Shown here: positions 23,647 to 33,537 of the stretch, piece after piece
Layout: each line of letters begins with the position of its first letter
Numbering within the stretch: the first letter of the stretch is position 1
DNA from: Schizochytrium sp. CCTCC M209059
Lineage: Eukaryota > Sar > Bigyra > Thraustochytrida > Thraustochytriidae
Assembly: GCA_000818945.1 (NCBI GenBank)
Contig: KN805381.1
Span: 1 to 64,000, forward strand
DNA length: 64,000 nucleotides
Reading direction: 5' to 3'
Translations under genes and position numbers: made by a program
Notes under the pieces: generated by a model
The model's input: only the letters and a program-made list of their open reading frames with translations
What the model was told of the DNA's origin: nothing
The model's database searches: none

Positions 23647-24653
23647 CTTCGCTCGCTCCACTCCTTCTTTCCTTTCCTTTTCTCCGCGACCTCCTCGTCC
23701 TCGACAGCGCGCACGGGTCCTCGATCGCTGCGCTCTGCGCTTGCGTGTAACGCTGCGCTCCGCTGCGAGGCCGCGCCGCTCGCTCGCTCGCTCGCCCGCC
23801 CGCCCGCTCGCACGCACGCGGCGCACTCGCCAATAATCTTCTGGTCGCAGCTCCTCTCGTTGTCTCTCGTTGTCTCGTCTCGTCGCTTCTCCGCCCTTGC
23901 TTTCTCTTATTTATACTTTATTTTGACGCTTTGTTTTGTTTTGTCTTATTTTATTTTGTTTTGTTTGCTTTGCTTTGCTTTGCTTTGCTTTGCTTTGCTT
24001 TGCTTTGCTTTGCTTTGCTTTGCTTTGTATTGTTTTGTTTTGTTGGCGCGTTGTTGTGCAGTGCTCCCGGTGTCTTTACCTGCTGTGCTGGTACTCCCCA
24101 CTACGCTGTGTCCTCGCCCGCCGCTCGTTGCTGAAATCCGCAGTGGCGCCTGGCCGCGCTCCTCGGTCGTGTTGCCTATTTGCGTGCTCGACGCGCGAGG
24201 AGCTGGTTTCCTGCAGCTGCAGAAGCTGGCTTGCACAAGTCGGCCGCCTCCGCCGCACGTTCGCGCACCTTTCTGCAGCCTGCGAGAAAGCCGAGGGTTC
24301 AGGTGCTCTAAAAGACCCTGATTTACTCGGTGAATTTTAGGGCATTGGGAATGGGGGCCTCCGCGGTGGTTAGAGAGCTTGGGCGAGCAAGCATCAGCAG
24401 CACGAGAGCGACAGCGAGCACGAGCAGCAGAACTGCTAGCTTGCTGGTTGGAGCGAGCGAGGAAAAAGGGAGGGGAAGGAGGACGAGGCGCAGCGGCGAA
24501 GACGAAAGGACTGCCGTCTGGCCTCTGTGTGAGGAACGATGTTTGTCAAGCGGGTACGTGCGTGTGTGTGTGTCTCTCTTCGACGAGGGCGAGGGGCGAA
24601 GGGAAAGAAATGTTTGACACGTGAACGAAGGAAGGCTAACGGCGGCAAATGCG
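23647..24653. promoter_or_regulatory. divergent promoter region, IleRS / LRR protein
   Basis: About 1 kb between divergent starts. It holds a 12-copy GCTTT array (listed separately) and ordinary GC-rich sequence around 24.1-24.6 kb. Short open frames here carry no recognisable domain and start without good ATGs. Confidence 0.55.
23967..24026 (-). repeat. AAAGC pentanucleotide array, 12 copies, upstream of IleRS
   Basis: Perfect 60-bp array of GCTTT on the + strand, so AAAGC on the sense strand of IleRS. It lies 321-380 bp upstream of the IleRS start codon. It matches in length, copy number and orientation the array upstream of the PX-AGC kinase. Confidence 0.95.
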
Positions 24654-25618
24654 ATGATTGAGCAGGACACGCGCAAAATCAAGGAGATCCTGCAGGATGA
24701 GGAAGACGAAAGGCGAGATATGTTTCTGGCTCGACGGTCTGCGGTACGTGCAAGTGTGCAAGTTTTGTGAAACAATACAAGTAGGCCTGCAATCAAAGTC
24801 TTACGGCGGATCGCATTGTACTGACTATTTTTATCATCGTGTTTGACGCTCAATGCACACAGGGATTTCCCATGGGTAGCATCCGATCTGTGCTGTGCCG
24901 GTCGCAGAGCGTCGATGCTATGGCAAATCTAGTGAATCTCTCGCTGTACGGAAACAATCTCGTCTCGCTGGGGGGAATCGAGGCTCTCAAGAGATGCGAG
25001 TCGTTACGATCCATCGACATTGGCAGCAACAAACTGACGAGCCTGAGCGAAGGTTTTGCGGAGCTCACGAGCCTTGAGGAGCTTGTTGCCGATGACAATG
25101 CCTTTGTCGAGGTCCCGAGCGAGCTTGCCTCGCTGCGCCATCTCGAGGTTCTGCGTCTGTCTGGAAATCGTATCGAACGATTTGCAGAGGCGTGCGAAGC
25201 GCATGGGTGCTGGCCCAAGCTTCGCGAGTTGTCGCTTGACAACAATGAGTTAAGTGTGCTTCCCTCGATGATCGGAACACTCGGCGCCCTTGAGACGCTG
25301 GTGTTGCGTGGAAACAAACTACAAAGCCTGCCGGAGGAGCTTGCTTCACTTCAATCGCTGACTTCCCTGAGCCTGAGCTCGAATCAGCTCAAGACGTTTC
25401 TTCCTGGACCACTTGTGCCGCAGCTCAAGGCGCTCGAAGTGCTCCTGCTCAATGGAAACGAATTGTCAGAAATCCCCGCAGAGCTCGCTGAGTTAGCGCC
25501 GTGCCGAGTCAATCTTGCAAACAACAAACTCGAAACAATTCCACAAGGTCTCAAGGAAGCTCTTCCAGATCTGAATGTTTTTGGCCAGAAAAAGGTCAAA
25601 TCTAAGACCAAAAATTGA
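24654..25618 (+). CDS. leucine-rich repeat protein, two exons
   Basis: Exon 1 is 24654-24743 (ATG, 30 codons, ending LARRSA) and exon 2 is 24863-25618, giving 281 residues. The 119-nt intron has donor GCG|GTACGT and acceptor CACACAG|GGA, phase 0, and splicing gives a continuous LARRSA-GFPMGSIRSVLC. The acidic helical N-terminus is followed by about eight LRRs of the 22-24 residue type (LxxLxLxxNxL), for example LRSIDIGSNKLTSL and LETLVLRGNKLQSLP, ending with a Lys-rich tail. There is no signal peptide or membrane segment, so it is probably a cytosolic protein-interaction scaffold. Without the intron the second exon lacks an upstream ATG, which supports the model. The specific partner cannot be read. 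Confidence 0.88.
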
Positions 25619-25859
25619 GCTGTATACACCGCGATTGATTCGCCTCGGCTTGTCGCCCCGTCACGAGATCGTTACTTGATTTCAAGAAATAAAACTCAGG
25701 CAGACAGAGAGAGTCGGGGAGAAAGTACCTATTGAAGGCTGATTGTTGCTTTGCTTTCATTTGAAAGCTTTTCTCCAGAATCCAATCAAGTGAGACTGCA
25801 CATCGCTGCAAAAGGATGGAAAAGATAAATTACCTATGTTTGACTGTGGATGAATCTGG
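25619..25859. other. convergent spacer, LRR protein / serine protease
   Basis: 241 bp holding both 3' ends. GAAATAAAACT near 25684 could be the poly(A) signal of the LRR gene. No gene seen. Confidence 0.5.
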
Positions 25860-26945
25860 CTATGCTGATATGCTGCTGCCAAAAAGGAAAAAACTTACAA
25901 TGGCCAAAAGGAGAGACGGCAGCCCTTGCATCGTTGCCGCAGATGGCTGTTCCGTTCCTTCACTGGCGAAGACGTTTGCGCCATTTGAAAAGGTGAGCGT
26001 CGACGACGATGCACCAGACGTGTCGAGGACAGTGGAGTTGATCCAATTCTCAAATGTGGAAAGACGTGTGTACACTCCTGGATAGCCCTGCACGGCACAT
26101 TCGTAGCCAAAGGACACCAGGCCGATCTGAATAGGCCCAGCAGTGTCGGTGTACATAAGAGGGCCGCCCGAGTCACCTTGGCAACTGTCTTCGCCCGGCG
26201 CGGCGGCGCAGATTTGCACATCGGCATCGATGGAGAAAACGCCATTATAGTTTTGGGCGCATCTTGACGTGCCGACAATGTCGAGTTCTGCCTGACGGAG
26301 CTGCAAGTCGTCATTCGGACCACCGTACTCGAGCGCGCCGTATCCAGACACGGTGACGTTCGCGCCGTTACTGAGGCGAGGGAAATCGCTCGAGGCCAGC
26401 GTGACCTGAGCTGACGAGAGCTTGCTGTTGGAATCCTCGAACCAAATGAGTGCGAGATCGTTCCGCAGAGAGTTGTCGCTCGCGGTGGTAAAGTCTGGGT
26501 GCGTACGCACGCCGACGCCCTGGGTGAGGCTGTACTGATCACTATCACTAGCGGAGTTGAGATCATTGCTGAGGAAGATGGCGCGCGCCGAGAAGCTCCC
26601 ATCTGGAATACAGTGCGCCGCCGTCAAGACATACTGGTAGCCCCCTGCCGAGCCGATGTACGAGGATCCGCACAACGCCGAGCTCGATGCCCCGCTCTCG
26701 GTCAAGACGAGCGCGGCGATCCACGGCTCGCTCACGGGGTCAATCACCTCGCCGCCCACGATTCGCGGGGTGAGGCTGATGCTCTTGCTCGCCGTCTCCT
26801 GGACGGGCACCACCTGTGCGCCCAAGACTCTTTGGCTCGCGAGTGCCGCCAGCACAAGCGTGGCGCGCGCGAGGCCCCCCGTTCTTGCAGCAGCGCTGCT
26901 GCCGCCGCTACGCGACCCGCGTCGGTTCCGGGCGGCAAGCGTCAT
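25860..26945 (-). CDS. trypsin-like serine protease (S1), secreted and probably GPI-anchored
   Basis: 361 residues. A basic N-terminus precedes a hydrophobic segment (about 25-43), read as a signal peptide. Activation would cut at Arg61 before IVGG (62-65). The catalytic triad is complete: His111 in TAAHC, Asp163 in NDLALI and Ser259 in GDSGGP. Asp253, six residues before Ser259, is the S1-pocket Asp (position 189 in chymotrypsin numbering), so cleavage after Arg/Lys is predicted. The C-terminus is a short hydrophobic stretch (LPSLLLAIVSFFLFGSS) with a small-residue region before it, which fits a GPI-anchor signal; a plain membrane anchor is the alternative. No accessory domains. Divergent from the myosin gene across 1.7 kb. 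Confidence 0.94.
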   Translation of the reverse strand: MTLAARNRRGSRSGGSSAAARTGGLARATLVLAALASQRVLGAQVVPVQETASKSISLTPRIVGGEVIDPVSEPWIAALVLTESGASSSALCGSSYIGSAGGYQYVLTAAHCIPDGSFSARAIFLSNDLNSASDSDQYSLTQGVGVRTHPDFTTASDNSLRNDLALIWFEDSNSKLSSAQVTLASSDFPRLSNGANVTVSGYGALEYGGPNDDLQLRQAELDIVGTSRCAQNYNGVFSIDADVQICAAAPGEDSCQGDSGGPLMYTDTAGPIQIGLVSFGYECAVQGYPGVYTRLSTFENWINSTVLDTSGASSSTLTFSNGANVFASEGTEQPSAATMQGLPSLLLAIVSFFLFGSSISA

Positions 26946-27118
26946 CGTCGCCGTGCTACTCTCCTCCCTCTGTTCTTCCGTGGCTCGTGCTCGTGCTCCT
27001 CGTGTTTGGGTTTCGCCCTCGAGGTTACCGCTTTGCCGCGCGCTCGACCTCGGCCGTCGCTGTCGCTGACAACTTGATTGTGCTCGCGGAGGCCCTTATT
27101 GCCGCTGACAGCGACCGG

Positions 27119-27182
27119 CTCTGCTGCGCTCTGCTGCGCTCTGCTGCGCTCTGCTGCGCTCTGCTGCGCTCTGCTACGCTCT
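27119..27182. repeat. decamer tandem array CTCTGCTGCG
   Basis: About six head-to-tail copies of a 10-bp unit, the last with one substitution, 175-240 bp upstream of the protease start. Confidence 0.9.
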
Positions 27183-27680
27183 ATACCGCGCTGCAGGGCA
27201 GCCGGCCCCGCCCCGCCCTGAACTTCAACGCGCCGCGCTGGCTGTCTGGCGGCCTGCTGCGAGTCCTCTGCGATCTGGGCCTCGCGTCGCGGGAAGACTT
27301 ATTGCGTACGCGGCACACCGCGCCCTCGCGAGGCTTCCTCGCAGCTCTCGCGGCGGCAGCGGCGGCGGCTGCGGCCCGGAGGCGGCTGCGGCCTTGCCTC
27401 CGGGCCAGCTTGCTCCGGGCAGGCTGGGCGTAGTAGCAGGCCATCACATCGAGCCGAGCGTTCATCGCGCGCACGCTCGCGCGCTCAGGCCCAGCTCGCT
27501 TGACTCGGCGGTGCACACCGCGTCCTCGGTAAAGGTGTGTACCTGGGAACGAGGGTGCGCGAACGCGCCCTCGACTCGTGGGCGCAGTTCTGCGGGGGTT
27601 CCGTAGATGGCCCGGATAAGTGCCGCAGTGGTTCCTGAGCGGTGCCGCTGCGTGCACGCGCGCGCGTGAGCGAGTGATGT

Positions 27681-27730
27681 AAGCAAAGCAAAGCAAAAGA
27701 AAGAAAGAAAGAAAGAAAGAAAGAAAAGCA
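27681..27730. repeat. AAAGC/AAAG mixed microsatellite
   Basis: Starts with AAGCAAAGCAAAGC and continues as an AAAG tetramer run. It lies roughly midway between the two divergent genes. Confidence 0.85.
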
Positions 27731-28281
27731 AGCGCACACGAAAGCAAAACAGAGCAGAGCAGAGCAGCGGCCCGCGCGCGACGGCGACTGCGAGGCGTCC
27801 GAGGCTCGGCTGGCCTTGCCTCGTCCTGCCCTGTCTTGCCTGTTCTGTCTGCTCCGCCAGCCTGACGAGGCCTTCCTCGTCGCGCGCAGCAGCAGCAGGA
27901 AGGGGTGTGCTCGAGCTTGTGAGGCTTTATCTATGTCGATTGATTAGTGCTTGCTTGCAGCGCGTGCACGCAAAGCAAACCAGCAAAGAAGGAAAGCGCG
28001 CGCCTCGCCGCCGCCACCTCCGCGAGCGCACACGCGACGGAGAAGGCAACTCGCAGCAGCGGCAGCAGGCTGCTGCTGCAGTCCGCGAGCGCGCGCGGTT
28101 CGCGGCCTTGCGAGGCTCGCCCAGGCCGCGACGAGACCCGGCGGTCGCGCTGGGATTGTTCGATCTACTTGATCAGCCGCAGGCCGCTCGGGCCGTGGAC
28201 GAGCCGGCGCCGCGCACGCTCGGGCAGTACGACTACGACTCGGATCTGCCGTACGGGGCGGGCAAGGTAGCGGGCGCAGCG

Positions 28282-28295
28282 AAGCAAAGCAAAGC
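28282..28295 (+). repeat. short AAAGC run upstream of myosin
   Basis: AAGCAAAGCAAAGC on the myosin sense strand, 316-329 bp upstream of the ATG. Position and orientation match the larger arrays upstream of IleRS and the PX-AGC kinase. Confidence 0.7.
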
Positions 28296-28610
28296 GACGT
28301 GCCGAGGCGCGACGCCGCACGTGGCCGGGGCGTCGTTGGCGCCGCATACAACTGTCCACGCGGCGTAAAAGAATAAGAAGGAGAAGTACCTTCTGGTGCG
28401 AGCGAGCGAGCGAGCGAGCGTGGCCCCGTCGAGGCTGGCTCGTTCACTGGCTTGTTCGCTCACTCACTCACTCACCTGCTTGCTTGCTTGCTTGCGTGCT
28501 TGTGAAAGGGGGTGTGCCTGTGTGTCTCTCACCCTCTCTCGCTTGCGCTTGTGCTTGCGCTCGTGAGGCAGAACAGAATCACATAGCTCTACACATAGGT
28601 TGCTGGCAAA

Positions 28611-31600
28611 ATGCGCAAAAGCCTGAAGCGTTTGAGCTCGCGGCGCCAGTCGCGCAAAGATGAGGAGGCTAAGAAAAAGAATCAGAACAGCCTCACTTTG
28701 CATTCGTTCGAACCCAACGAGGCGGCCTGGGTAAGTGACCCGACCGTGGACCACGACTGGCTGCCGTGTACGGTGCTCGTGCAGTCTGGCATCTTTGCCA
28801 CCATCAAGCTCGACAAGAAGCGCAATGTCGAGCAAGTTGATTTGCGCACGCGGGGACTCTGGCCCGCCAACAAGACCGTCGAGGCCGATATGACCTCTCT
28901 TCATCACATCAACGAGCCAGGCATCCTGTACAACCTGGAGCAGCGATCCTACGAGGACGAGCCGTATACTTTCATGGGCAACGTGCTGGTGGCCGTGAAC
29001 CCGCTCAAGCGCATCCCGGACCCGCCCGGAGCGCTTGGCACGCGCAAGGCCACGCGGTCACCGCACCCATTTGCCATTGCCGAGTTTGCCTTTCAGCAAA
29101 TGTCCTTTGCGGCGGACCAGCGCAAACGCCAAATGGCCGACGATGACGCCATTGTAAATCAGAGCGTCGTCACCTCCGGTGAAAGTGGTGCCGGTAAGAC
29201 CGAGTCCAGCAAGATGGTGCTGCGCCACCTCGTCAAGCGCACCCTTAACACGCAAGAAAAGACGAGCATGAGCGAGATCGACCGCCGCCTGCTCGAGTCA
29301 AACCCGATTACCGAGGCCTTTGGTAACGCCTCGACCCTGCGCAACGGCAACTCCTCTCGCTTTGGCAAGTTCATGAAGCTCCATTTCGAGCAGCTCGACT
29401 CCCCGCGCGGCGAGCCTGCGCGTTGGCACATTGGCGCTGCCTCTGTGCAAACCTATTTGCTCGAACGCTCGCGCGTGACCATGCACGAAGAGGGTGAGCG
29501 TAACTATCACTGCTTCTACCTTCTCCTCTCCGGCATGGATGGCGCCACTCTTGCCAGTCTTGGGCTCGATCGCGCCGCCAAATTTGGTTTCCGTTATCTC
29601 TCCGCCGTCACGGCGAGCGGTGTCAACCCAGCATCTTACAAGAAGGAGCTGCACAAGGCCGACGACAAACGCTTTGGCGAACTCATCGATGCCCTCGACG
29701 CCCTCGGTTTCGACGATGCAGAGCGCGAGGCCATCTGGCGGACGCTCGCCGGCGTCCTCCACCTTGGCAATGTAGCCTTTGAGGACCACGAGGAGGAAGA
29801 GGGCGATGTGGCCAACGTGGTGGCCGCCACCGGCAGCTACGATCCGCTCAGTAGCGCGGCAGAGATGCTCGGAGTCGACGCCGAGGCGCTCGAGCGACTT
29901 CTCGTTGAGCGCATGCTCTCGACGCGCGATGGAACGATTGTCGTTCACCGAAATGCAAATGCTGCATCCTTTGCGCGCGATGCTGTCGCCAAGGGAATTT
30001 ACAGCGTCCTGTTCGACCACATTGTGGCCAAGATCAACGAGGCACTCGATGAGACCTCCGGGGGCGTAGATCCCGAGGATCTGCCGTTTATCGGCGTGCT
30101 CGATATCTTTGGCTTTGAGTCCTTTAAGCGGAACGGCTTTGAACAGTTGCTCATCAACTTCACGAATGAGAGCTTGCAGTCTACGTTCAACAAAAAGGTT
30201 TTCGAGGCTGAACTGCAATTGTACGAGCGCGAGGGCCTCGTTCTTGACCATACCATGAGCATGCCGCCTGGCAACGAGGCCGCCATGGAGCTCCTTGCCG
30301 GCAAACGTCTTCACCCAGGCACGGATGATTACTCGCGCGAGAACAAGGACTCAATCCTCATGGATCTCGACGACCAGGGTCGTGGCATTGATCCGAGCGA
30401 CTCCATGCTGCTCAAGACGTACAACAAAAAGTTTTCCTCTCACCCCAACTACAACAAGCCTCGCATCCATCCCAAGTATGCCCACGAAAAGTTCCGCATC
30501 GTTCATTATGCCGGCGCTGTGGTATATACGGTGGATAACTTTATTGTCAAGAATAACGACGCCCTTCCTAATGAGGCGAACGACCTCTTCGCTGGCTCCG
30601 CGTCGCCTATTTTGGCCCCTGAGTTCGCTGCGCGCGTAGCGGAAGCCGCCCACGCCGGCCACGGCCGACGTGCGGTGCGTTCCATTGTACGAGGCTTCCG
30701 CACGCAAATCATGGACCTCGCGGATACGCTCGACAAGACCGCGTGCTCGTTCATTCGCTGCGTCAAGCCGAATAGCGAGATGAAGCGCGGTAAAAGCCGC
30801 ACATGGTTTGACCGCGCCTATGTCGGCCATCAGCTCAAGCACCTGAGCATTCCGCAGACCGCCGTGGTGCTGCGCAGCGGCTTGCCCACTCGTCTGGCGT
30901 ATTCCGCGCTCGTGGAAAGCTACATGTCCGTGCTCCCGTCGGATGCGACGCAGCGGTTTCTCAAGAAGAAAGGGCAGATCGATGGCAAAAAGTTCGTCAT
31001 GGCCCTCTTCTGGGCCTTTGAGATCAACCCTGCCACCTTCAAGCTAGGCCACACCAAGGTATTCTTCAAGGCCGGTGAGATTTCGAGTCTCGACAAAGTC
31101 CTACAGGAAGCCGCGCTGTGGACCTCTTCGAATGATCCCGCAGTGATGGAAAAGAAGGCTGCCGTTGTGAAGCGTTTCCGCCTCTACTACACGCGTCTCA
31201 CATTTCGCCGCGCGGCGGTGCGCTACATTGCCACACAGTACTTTCTTCGCAGGTACCTCGACCGCAAGGCGGCTTCAATTGTGCTTCAATGCGCGTATCG
31301 CAGCAGTGTTGCGCGAAAGGCATTGCGTCGTCTTCGCCGCAGCAAGGAGGAGGCCGAGGAGGAGGAGCGTCGTCAGCGTGAAGAAGAAGAGCGTCTTGCC
31401 CGGGAGGAAGAGGAGCGCCGCAAACGCGAAGAGGAGCTCGCCGCCCGCGAGGCCGAAGAGGCAGCCAAGCTCGAAGCGCAACTCGAGCGCCACAAGACCC
31501 TCATCGCCGAGCAAGAGGCTGAACGCGAGGCCGAAGCCAAACGTCGCGAGGAGGAGGGTCTGGATGACGACGACGATGGCGACGCCCCCCCGGGTCCCAT

Positions 31601-33152
31601 GGCGCTTGGAAGCATGCGGTCCCTTGCAGGGGTCTCTCGCCATGGCAGCGTGACATCCTCGAAACGTGTGCTCGCGCCAACTCGCGTCTTCACGCAGCGC
31701 TATTCAGCGAACGATTCGGATGATGAGGCGGACCCTGATGACGACCACGACGAGGATGACTCGCACATGCTGGCTGAGGAGGAAGAAGACCACTTTGATC
31801 CCGAAAACGAGACGGAGGAGGAGCGTATTGCACGCGTCGCGCGCGAGATCTATGAGGACGCGCAAAAGGCCACAGCTCGTGAGGTGGAGCGCCTCGAACG
31901 GGACGGCGAGACAGTTGACGAAGTGCGACGCGCAGCAATCCAAGAGGATTTTGAGCGTGAGTACAGGGAGCTGGCCAGCAAGTACGAGGCGCGTCGGCAG
32001 CGCAATGAACGCCTCAAGGAGGAGTCCTCTAAATGGTTGACCAGCGTGGGCGACTCCATAGGTTCGTCCCTGCAGAGTTTATCGCATGGCGTACACACGG
32101 TTCTTAGTGGCGGTGTTCACGCGGTCGTTCATCATGGTCCCAAATATTTGCCTCCTGACACCCGAAAGGCGATCGAGGAGAGCCCCACGTACGTGGACAT
32201 GAGGCGCAGGACCACGGAGTACCACGAGAACCTGACCAAGATGAACGAGCACCGTACGCAGGCTGCCGAGGAGGAACTCAATCATAAGGTCGAGCGTTCG
32301 GGCGTAGGTGGCGCAGACCAAGCTCCGGCACTTCGCAGACAAGCAACAACCACGGGAGCGGTGGTGCATATCGATGAAAGAGAGGTCGCTTCCCCGATGG
32401 CCTCGGCCACCGTGCATGTAGGAGCGCTCAAGAAGCTCGTGACTGCGGGCGTCATTACTCCTGAGGAACTAGCCAACATGATGAAAGACATGTCTTCTGC
32501 GCTTGACCGCCCAGACACGAGACAATCCGACGTGACCGAGTACGAAGATGAGAGCTTGGACGACGAGGACGAAGGCGATGACCTCGAAGGCCGGCCCGGC
32601 AAGGAGGACTGGCTCAGTCAGCCGTTGCCCTTCCGCCAAGGGAGCTTCTTCTTGCGGATGGGTGACAAGGTCAACACAGAGTTCTCAGACACCGAGTTGG
32701 ACAGCTCCGTCTTTATCGTGCAGTGCGCATGGCAGGATGAAAAAGACCGGCGCATCTATGGCCGCTGGAACGTTCAGGTGCGCGAGAAGGACTTGCAAAG
32801 GCTCGCTGCGGCCCTTGAAAAGAAGAAGGGCAAGGTGTTGAAACTCGGCAAGAAAGATGCGATGCCCGACTTTCCCTTGGGTGTCGTGAAGCCCTCCAAA
32901 TCGAAGCGTCGTTCTCATAGGTTTTTCCGGTCGCACACGAAGCGTCCTAGCACACCGGCGCAGCCACAAATGTCCAAGCATGAAATCAACAAGGTCGCCG
33001 CTGTGGAAGATTGGCTCGAGGATATCATCGATCACGCGTACCACGTTCAAGTGAAGCGCAAGGCCTCGCACCCTATCTTTGCCTTGGACGAGTTCGAGGA
33101 TTGTTTTGAGGTCAAACCCAACGTGGAATACATCATTAATCCTGACGAGTAA
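28611..33152 (+). CDS. unconventional myosin heavy chain (class XXX-like layout)
   Basis: Actin-based motor, 1513 residues. The N-terminal SH3-like fold (about 40-95) is followed by the motor domain (about 95-850). The P-loop GESGAGKT is at 190-197, with NGNSSRFGKF (switch I) and DIFGFESF (switch II). One or two IQ motifs lie near 865-910 (…AASIVLQCAYRSSVARK…). A Glu/Arg-rich charged helix or coiled coil runs from about 910 to 985, followed by acidic linkers and a second helical stretch. A basic C-terminal domain at about 1340-1500 (SSVFIVQCAWQDEKDRR…WNVQVREKDLQRL) resembles a divergent PX domain. The SH3-motor-IQ-coil-PX order is that described for class XXX myosins of oomycetes; the class call is inference. 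The start lies just after a possible 3' splice site, so an extra 5' exon cannot be excluded. Confidence 0.95.
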   Translation: MRKSLKRLSSRRQSRKDEEAKKKNQNSLTLHSFEPNEAAWVSDPTVDHDWLPCTVLVQSGIFATIKLDKKRNVEQVDLRTRGLWPANKTVEADMTSLHHINEPGILYNLEQRSYEDEPYTFMGNVLVAVNPLKRIPDPPGALGTRKATRSPHPFAIAEFAFQQMSFAADQRKRQMADDDAIVNQSVVTSGESGAGKTESSKMVLRHLVKRTLNTQEKTSMSEIDRRLLESNPITEAFGNASTLRNGNSSRFGKFMKLHFEQLDSPRGEPARWHIGAASVQTYLLERSRVTMHEEGERNYHCFYLLLSGMDGATLASLGLDRAAKFGFRYLSAVTASGVNPASYKKELHKADDKRFGELIDALDALGFDDAEREAIWRTLAGVLHLGNVAFEDHEEEEGDVANVVAATGSYDPLSSAAEMLGVDAEALERLLVERMLSTRDGTIVVHRNANAASFARDAVAKGIYSVLFDHIVAKINEALDETSGGVDPEDLPFIGVLDIFGFESFKRNGFEQLLINFTNESLQSTFNKKVFEAELQLYEREGLVLDHTMSMPPGNEAAMELLAGKRLHPGTDDYSRENKDSILMDLDDQGRGIDPSDSMLLKTYNKKFSSHPNYNKPRIHPKYAHEKFRIVHYAGAVVYTVDNFIVKNNDALPNEANDLFAGSASPILAPEFAARVAEAAHAGHGRRAVRSIVRGFRTQIMDLADTLDKTACSFIRCVKPNSEMKRGKSRTWFDRAYVGHQLKHLSIPQTAVVLRSGLPTRLAYSALVESYMSVLPSDATQRFLKKKGQIDGKKFVMALFWAFEINPATFKLGHTKVFFKAGEISSLDKVLQEAALWTSSNDPAVMEKKAAVVKRFRLYYTRLTFRRAAVRYIATQYFLRRYLDRKAASIVLQCAYRSSVARKALRRLRRSKEEAEEEERRQREEEERLAREEEERRKREEELAAREAEEAAKLEAQLERHKTLIAEQEAEREAEAKRREEEGLDDDDDGDAPPGPMALGSMRSLAGVSRHGSVTSSKRVLAPTRVFTQRYSANDSDDEADPDDDHDEDDSHMLAEEEEDHFDPENETEEERIARVAREIYEDAQKATAREVERLERDGETVDEVRRAAIQEDFEREYRELASKYEARRQRNERLKEESSKWLTSVGDSIGSSLQSLSHGVHTVLSGGVHAVVHHGPKYLPPDTRKAIEESPTYVDMRRRTTEYHENLTKMNEHRTQAAEEELNHKVERSGVGGADQAPALRRQATTTGAVVHIDEREVASPMASATVHVGALKKLVTAGVITPEELANMMKDMSSALDRPDTRQSDVTEYEDESLDDEDEGDDLEGRPGKEDWLSQPLPFRQGSFFLRMGDKVNTEFSDTELDSSVFIVQCAWQDEKDRRIYGRWNVQVREKDLQRLAAALEKKKGKVLKLGKKDAMPDFPLGVVKPSKSKRRSHRFFRSHTKRPSTPAQPQMSKHEINKVAAVEDWLEDIIDHAYHVQVKRKASHPIFALDEFEDCFEVKPNVEYIINPDE

Positions 33153-33537
33153 GATGGTCCGCGACATTACCCCTGAAAGAAAGAGGAAAAAAAAACAGTT
33201 ATTAAAAATCCAAAATTCCGATGTTGTTTTGTTTGTGACACTTTTGAGAAGGACTTGGGTTCAAGGTTGAAGTTGTTGCTGGATAACGTTCTTCGAGTGT
33301 CGACCTTCTAAAAGAGTTTTTTTTCCGATTTTGGCCATTTTCAAGAAAATATCACGATGCAAAAGCTGCAGACCCCTTTCGTTTTTTGGTCCAACATCAT
33401 GTACACTCTGCCGAGAAAGCGAGAGGACATTCACAACCCAAATCACGGTTCAACGAGGAACAATACGAACAGAAAGCGTGCACAACGCAACAATTACCTT
33501 TTTTGATTACAAAGAGTGAGCGGACTGGCCCGCCCCA
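33153..33537. other. convergent spacer, myosin / methyltransferase
   Basis: 385 bp, relatively AT-rich, with A- and T-runs (near 33184-33195 and 33318-33325). It holds both 3' ends. No gene seen. Confidence 0.5.

Larger units (their letters stand above)
26946..28610. promoter_or_regulatory. divergent intergenic region, protease / myosin
   Basis: About 1.66 kb with no gene I can support. It is GC-rich and packed with short repeats: a decamer array at 27119-27182, AAAG/AAAGC runs at 27681-27730, GCGA tetramers near 28399-28421 and CACT/TGCT tetramers near 28458-28500. A coding-like stretch at about 28140-28266 (…LFDLLDQPQAARAVD…YDYDSDLPYG) has no ATG and may be chance or a 5' exon. Confidence 0.5.

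Noticed and set aside
21166..24321. 1051-codon open frame on the + strand opposite IleRS
   Set aside because: It mirrors the biased codons of isoleucyl-tRNA synthetase, whose motifs are unmistakable. The antisense product has no domain and runs on into a GCTTT repeat.
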